A stretch of 64,000 bases of DNA from SZUA-309 sp050185825 (GTDB lineage: Bacteria; Pseudomonadota; Gammaproteobacteria; Pseudomonadales; Azotimanducaceae). The translations under genes and the position numbers were made by a program. Positions 60,336 through 64,000 of the stretch are shown here, piece by piece. The notes beneath the pieces are model-generated. The model was not told the origin of the DNA, did no database searches, and saw only the letters and a list, made by a program, of their open reading frames with translations. The DNA lies in the NCBI GenBank assembly GCA_050185825.1, contig JBFWZA010000003.1, positions 1 to 64,000 of the forward strand. Reading direction: 5' to 3'. Every line of letters starts with the position of its first letter. Within the stretch, counting starts at the first letter, position 1.

Positions 60336-62072
60336 GTGGTGACACGTGTCGGTCACATGACCGCTCCCGAACGTCACCTGCCCGTCACGGACTCCGACTA
60401 CCCTGCCCGGTCCATGGAACCTACCACCTGGGCCGGGCTCGCCGGCGCCGCCGTTGCGCTGCCACTGTTGCGCAAGCTCCAGATCCGCTTGCGACTCAGC
60501 CGGGCCAAGCACGCCTCCGTCACCGGCCATGCCAGGATTTCCAGGCGGCTCGCCCGGCTGATCCCGCACTACGAGTACGATACCGATACGGCATTCTCCG
60601 CCGACGGTGTCTCCCGTGAGATCGCCGAGCGCCGCCGACAAGCGTTCGAACGCCTGGGCAACCAACTGGCCGCCGCGGCGCCGGAGTCGCTGCGGCTGAC
60701 GGAAGCTCTGGAGCCGCACGTCGCCGACCTGCAGTTCACGAATGCCTACCGGGTGCCTTTCCAGTTCCGCTCTCTCGTCCGGAACACGCTGAGGACCGGC
60801 GCCATGGCGGTGGCCAGCGACGGTGTCAGAATCCAGAACCCGGACGGCAACTGGTCCTACGACGTGGGCGGGTCCTACGGCGTCAACCTGCTCGGCTACG
60901 ATTTCTACAAGGGCTGCATCGAGCGTGCCGTGGCGCGGGTCGGCAAGCTCGGGCCGGTGCTCGGCCCCTATCATCCCGTGATCGCCGAGAACGTGCAGCT
61001 GCTGTGCCGGATATCGGGCCTCGACCAGGTTTCCTTCCACATGTCCGGCACCGAGGCCGTGATGCAGGCGGTGGGCTTGGCGCGCTACCACACCGGCCGC
61101 AGCCAGGTGGTGCAGTTCTGCGGCGCCTACCACGGCTGGTGGGACGGCGTGCAGCCAGGAGTCGGTGGCCAGCGCTCCGCTCGTGACGTCTACCTGCTGG
61201 AGGAAATGAGCGCTCGCACGCTGAAGGTGCTTCGCACCCGTCGAGACATCGCATGCGTGCTGATCAACCCGCTCCAGGCGCTGCATCCCAACCGCGGCGC
61301 CAGCAACGACGCCATGCTGATTGCCAGCGACCGAAGCGCGGCGCCGGATCCGGACGCCTACGGCGTGTGGCTCCGCGAGCTTCGTGAGGTCTGCACATCC
61401 CGCGGCATCGTGCTGCTGTTCGACGAGGTCTTCGTCGGCTTCCGACTGGGGCTGGGTGGCGCTCAGGAACGCTTCGGCGTGCAGGCGGACATGGTTACCT
61501 ACGGCAAGACCCTGGGCGGCGGGCTGCCGGTAGGCGTGCTGTGCGGCCGTGCCGACCTGATGAAGCGCTATCGCGAGGATCGGCCCACGGACATCTGTTA
61601 TGCCCGGGGTACCTTCAACTCACATCCCTACGTGATGGCCACGATGAACGAGTTCCTGCGCGACGCGGTCTCGGATGAGTTCGGCGAGCAGATCGCTCGG
61701 GCTGAGTCGGACTGGAACCGGCGCGCCGCCAGCCTGAACCGCTGCTTCGAAACGGCTGAACTGCCGCTCAAGGTGCACAACCTGTCATCCATCTGGCTGC
61801 TCACCTACGAGCAGCCGGGCCGCTTCAACTGGATGTACCAGTACTATCTGCGCTCGGAAGGGCTCGCGCTGAGCTGGGTGGGCACCGGTCGTTTCATCTT
61901 CAGTCACAACTATACGGACGCCGACTTTGCCGAGGTGCAGGCGCGATTCGTGCGCGCGGCGCTGCGCATGAAGGCGGACGGCTGGTGGGAGCGGCCGGAG
62001 GATTTGACCAACGCCGCCATCAGAAAGCAGGTGCTGCGCGAGGTGCTCTCCCGACGACTCTCGCCGGGCTGA
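60336..62072 (+). CDS. Class-III aminotransferase, glutamate-1-semialdehyde-mutase-like, with N-terminal extension
   Basis: A PLP enzyme of up to 578 residues. The catalytic Lys391 lies in TYGKTLGGGLPVG, and FDEVFVGFRLG upstream holds the PLP-binding Asp. Sequence around SFHMSGTEAVMQAV matches the glutamate-1-semialdehyde aminomutase branch. It is about 130 residues longer than HemL, with a hydrophobic segment (about 30-45) in the extension that may bind membranes. The start is uncertain: GTG at 60336 is used, ATGs at 60357 and 60414 are alternatives, and none has a clear ribosome site. With psd and a membrane protein downstream, a lipid or special-metabolite role is more likely than haem synthesis. 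Confidence 0.82.
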   Translation: MVTRVGHMTAPERHLPVTDSDYPARSMEPTTWAGLAGAAVALPLLRKLQIRLRLSRAKHASVTGHARISRRLARLIPHYEYDTDTAFSADGVSREIAERRRQAFERLGNQLAAAAPESLRLTEALEPHVADLQFTNAYRVPFQFRSLVRNTLRTGAMAVASDGVRIQNPDGNWSYDVGGSYGVNLLGYDFYKGCIERAVARVGKLGPVLGPYHPVIAENVQLLCRISGLDQVSFHMSGTEAVMQAVGLARYHTGRSQVVQFCGAYHGWWDGVQPGVGGQRSARDVYLLEEMSARTLKVLRTRRDIACVLINPLQALHPNRGASNDAMLIASDRSAAPDPDAYGVWLRELREVCTSRGIVLLFDEVFVGFRLGLGGAQERFGVQADMVTYGKTLGGGLPVGVLCGRADLMKRYREDRPTDICYARGTFNSHPYVMATMNEFLRDAVSDEFGEQIARAESDWNRRAASLNRCFETAELPLKVHNLSSIWLLTYEQPGRFNWMYQYYLRSEGLALSWVGTGRFIFSHNYTDADFAEVQARFVRAALRMKADGWWERPEDLTNAAIRKQVLREVLSRRLSPG

Positions 62073-62099
62073 ACCGGCCCAGTTTCCTGATGTAACATT

Positions 62100-62798
62100 T
62101 TATCCGTGAGCCGCAGGCCGAATCGCCCCCGGCTCGCCTTCGAACACCTCACCCTGGCGAACGTGATACATGGGATCGAGCCGCTCGCCCCGCATCAGGT
62201 GCAGCGGCGCGCCCGCGTAGATCCGGAAGTCGTGGAAGGGATCCGTGAGGATCTTGGTCACCCAGACGAGACCGGTCTGCACGTTGCTGAGGAAGAAAAG
62301 CTGCACCATCCGCAGCAGCAGTGCCCCGACGGCCAGCACCAGCCAGAGCATGGCCACGTTGTTCACATAGCCGGCAAAACCCCTGCCCGGCGCGACGAGA
62401 CCGAACATCGACGGATTGAAGTAGAGCACGATGGGGATCGCCGCCCAGATGCCGTGCAGCACGCGCTTGCGGCGCAGGTTGTACCCCACCTTGATCAGCT
62501 CCTTGTGGTCGTGCGTCGCGTCGTTGACCCTGTCGTAGTGCCTGGGCTCGAAGAAGAAATGGCCTGCCTGACGGGAAACCATGGCCAGCAGCCAGCCGAC
62601 GAGCACCGCGGCGGCAGGGCTGAAGAAGACCAGGACGTAGCTCGAGAGAAAGCAGATCGAGCTGAAGAAGTGCAGCGACTGATTGACCCGGCTCTGGTGA
62701 TAGTAGCGGTGGTCGTCCCAGCGCTGGAGCCTGAGCTCGTCACGGAAGCGCAGCTTTGCCGGAACTCCAGGTAACGCCGCCCGTCCATCCGTCGCCAT
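62100..62798 (-). CDS. Histidine-rich multi-span membrane protein, Mpo1-like pattern
   Basis: A 232-residue inner-membrane protein with about four hydrophobic spans. His residues cluster at loops: HHRYYHQSR (about 30), HF/HFF near 43 and 80, and HDHKE near 97. HFFFEPRHYD and the His-rich loops recall iron-dependent lipid oxygenases such as the Mpo1/DUF962 family and fatty-acid hydroxylases, but the match is by eye and not firm. Site 9 of the recurrent palindrome lies 49 bases before its start. Its partner downstream in the genome is not on the same strand; psd is upstream on the same strand, 66 bases away. Confidence 0.6.
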   Translation of the reverse strand: MATDGRAALPGVPAKLRFRDELRLQRWDDHRYYHQSRVNQSLHFFSSICFLSSYVLVFFSPAAAVLVGWLLAMVSRQAGHFFFEPRHYDRVNDATHDHKELIKVGYNLRRKRVLHGIWAAIPIVLYFNPSMFGLVAPGRGFAGYVNNVAMLWLVLAVGALLLRMVQLFFLSNVQTGLVWVTKILTDPFHDFRIYAGAPLHLMRGERLDPMYHVRQGEVFEGEPGAIRPAAHG

Positions 62799-62847
62799 AT
62801 AGGACCCTCCGCTGATCGACGGGGGATCAGGTTAGCCTTCGAGTGTG

Positions 62848-62861
62848 ATCAACCGGTTTCA
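62848..62861. promoter_or_regulatory. Weak KstR-like palindrome, site 9
   Basis: ATCAACCGGTTTCA contains the AACNNGTT core and the right outer A, but the left outer T is missing. It lies 49 bases upstream of the membrane-protein start at 62798, in the 66-base gap after psd. Confidence 0.4.
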
Positions 62862-62864
62862 ACT

Positions 62865-63830
62865 TCATGGCATTCCTGTGTCACCGCCTGGCAGAAGCCT
62901 CATCAGCGGCTGTCCCATGCGTATGACCTCTCCGGTTACGAGGCTGTCGACAAACTGAAACCGCTTCGTGGTGAGCAGGATGATGGTCGATCCCTGCTCG
63001 AACCAGCCCATCTCTTCGCCTTTGCGGAAGCTGCGGTCGCAGTCGATGCGGTTGGGGCCCCGGTATCTCAGATCCAGCGGTACCGGCAGCCCGTGGATTC
63101 GCATGCAGGCGACGAGCACGGCCGCCACCGGCACGAGCAGCAGCCGACCCGCAGCGGTATCGATCTCGATTACCGCCCGCTCGTTCCTGCAGAACAGCCG
63201 CTCCACTACTTTCAGCGCTACGGGGTTCACGTTCCAGGTATCTCCGGAGACGTAGGTCACCCGGCCGACACGGCCGGGCCATGGCGCGTGGAAGCGGTGA
63301 TACATGCTCGACTTGAGCCGCAGCGTCACGAACCGACCGTCGCGGCAGGTTTCGGCGAGCTCGCCATCAGCAAGCAGCTCGTCGAGCCCGTAGGGGAAAC
63401 CCTTCGCCTGAATGACTTCCAGGCCGTTCGTGTCACCGAACTCGCCGACAACGGCATCGCAGGGACTCGTGAGCATGTCGGGTGCAGGATCCACGGGACG
63501 GGCACCCGCTCTGAGCGAGCGCGTGAAGCAGGCCTGAAGGCTCGAGAACTCACGGCTTTCGGCCTCCTCGAGCCGGAGATCGTCCACGAACCGCTGCCAC
63601 ACGCCAATGGAGATCCGGGCAAGCAGCGGGCTCTCGATGCGGCTGAACCAACCGATCAGCAGCGTCAGCCAGCGCCGGGGGATGCGATTGGTGACAAGGA
63701 AGTTAAAACGCTCGGCGGCTGACAGACAGGCAACAGGGCGGTGGTTCTGCAATGTGACGGTGTCCCAGGCGATCAGCTGCGGAGCTTCGCCGCCGCCGAT
63801 GACGCTGCCATGACAATGCGCGTCCGGCAT
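62865..63830 (-). CDS. psd: Phosphatidylserine decarboxylase proenzyme
   Basis: A 321-residue membrane-associated decarboxylase that makes phosphatidylethanolamine. MYHRFHAPWPGRV near residue 178 and the self-cleavage motif GST (about 280-282) in MGWFEQGSTII define the family; cleavage before Ser would give a pyruvoyl group. Asp of SPCDAVVG near residue 127 is the conserved processing acid. It has an N-terminal extension of about 40 residues compared with the shortest forms. The start is at 63830, and it is divergent from a partial secreted-protein gene. Confidence 0.93.
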   Translation of the reverse strand: MPDAHCHGSVIGGGEAPQLIAWDTVTLQNHRPVACLSAAERFNFLVTNRIPRRWLTLLIGWFSRIESPLLARISIGVWQRFVDDLRLEEAESREFSSLQACFTRSLRAGARPVDPAPDMLTSPCDAVVGEFGDTNGLEVIQAKGFPYGLDELLADGELAETCRDGRFVTLRLKSSMYHRFHAPWPGRVGRVTYVSGDTWNVNPVALKVVERLFCRNERAVIEIDTAAGRLLLVPVAAVLVACMRIHGLPVPLDLRYRGPNRIDCDRSFRKGEEMGWFEQGSTIILLTTKRFQFVDSLVTGEVIRMGQPLMRLLPGGDTGMP

Positions 63831-63868
63831 GTGGCATACTGCTCCTGCAACTCACCGGACGGCGAGGC

Positions 63869-64000
63869 ATGCATCGGATCACCACCATGCTGCTGGCGCT
63901 CGTCTCATCAACGCCCGCGCTTCCCGCAGAAAGTCCGGCAGAAAGCAGCATCCTGTGGGGCTGCGCGCAGGGCGGCGAGCGCCGCAACGTCCTCTATCTC
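63869..64000 (+). CDS. Start of a secreted protein (partial, runs off the window)
   Basis: The first 44 codons of a gene cut by the window end. An ATG at 63869 preceded by GGCGAGG begins a signal peptide (hydrophobic MLLALVSSTPALPA) followed by ESPAESSILWGCAQGGERRN. Nothing more can be said about its function. Confidence 0.6.
   Translation, partial: MHRITTMLLALVSSTPALPAESPAESSILWGCAQGGERRNVLYL

Overview
The window comes from a high-GC Gram-negative bacterium, most likely a gammaproteobacterium and possibly a marine or environmental lineage. The reasons are an E. coli-type LexA box (CTG-N10-CAG), an RND efflux pair with a lipoprotein adaptor, a proteobacterial phosphatidylserine decarboxylase and a Coq4-like (ubiquinone-associated) protein. 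No rRNA, tRNA, CRISPR array, insertion sequence or prophage was seen. The species cannot be named from this sequence alone.

Layout. 1-2.3 kb: a DUF222 protein behind a LexA box, then a TTC38-like TPR protein. 2.4-6.6 kb: a translationally coupled operon of an LLM-class oxidoreductase, a GPH-type MFS carrier and an SLC13-type anion transporter. 6.7-15.6 kb: hydrolases, a crotonase, a ThDP enzyme, DinB, DUF3089, an OLD-like ATPase and a dienelactone hydrolase. 15.7-19.9 kb: an RND efflux adaptor and pump. 20-25 kb: two MFS carriers, a TetR regulator, a crotonase and a SnoaL-like protein. 25.1-31.7 kb: a tight six-gene minus-strand operon (SCP2-like/PhyH fusion, ferritin-like protein, crotonase, SDR, PhyH dioxygenase, Baeyer-Villiger-type monooxygenase). 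It is divergent from an operon of an LLM oxidoreductase, S-formylglutathione hydrolase and an M55 peptidase. 34.6-41.6 kb: a crotonase, a phosphatase, an EAL/HD-GYP pair, a hotdog protein, a Coq4-like protein and two TetR regulators. 41.7-48.9 kb: crotonases, three PhyH dioxygenases, an alpha/beta hydrolase and an acyl-CoA ligase. 48.9-54.6 kb: a five-gene operon of three acyl-CoA dehydrogenases, an APH-type kinase and an SMP-30 protein. 54.7-64 kb: a sulfatase, a tandem DsbA-like protein, an O-methyltransferase, a CBS protein, two VOC proteins, a class-III aminotransferase, a membrane protein, psd and the start of a secreted protein.

How the genes fit together. The window holds six crotonases, five PhyH-type non-haem iron oxygenases, three acyl-CoA dehydrogenases, two LLM oxidoreductases, a Baeyer-Villiger-type monooxygenase, a CoA ligase and three MFS carriers. 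This looks like a catabolic island for hydrophobic, CoA-activated substrates such as branched, cyclic or terpenoid/steroid-like acids.

The most striking observation is a short palindrome with consensus TAWAACGCGTTWTA. It recurs, with seven good and two weaker copies, almost only in promoter gaps of these catabolic and transport genes, including the promoter of the TetR gene at 22985. It fits the TNNAACNNGTTNNA pattern known for the actinobacterial steroid regulator KstR. The window therefore appears to hold much of a TetR-controlled regulon, with a plausible regulator inside it.
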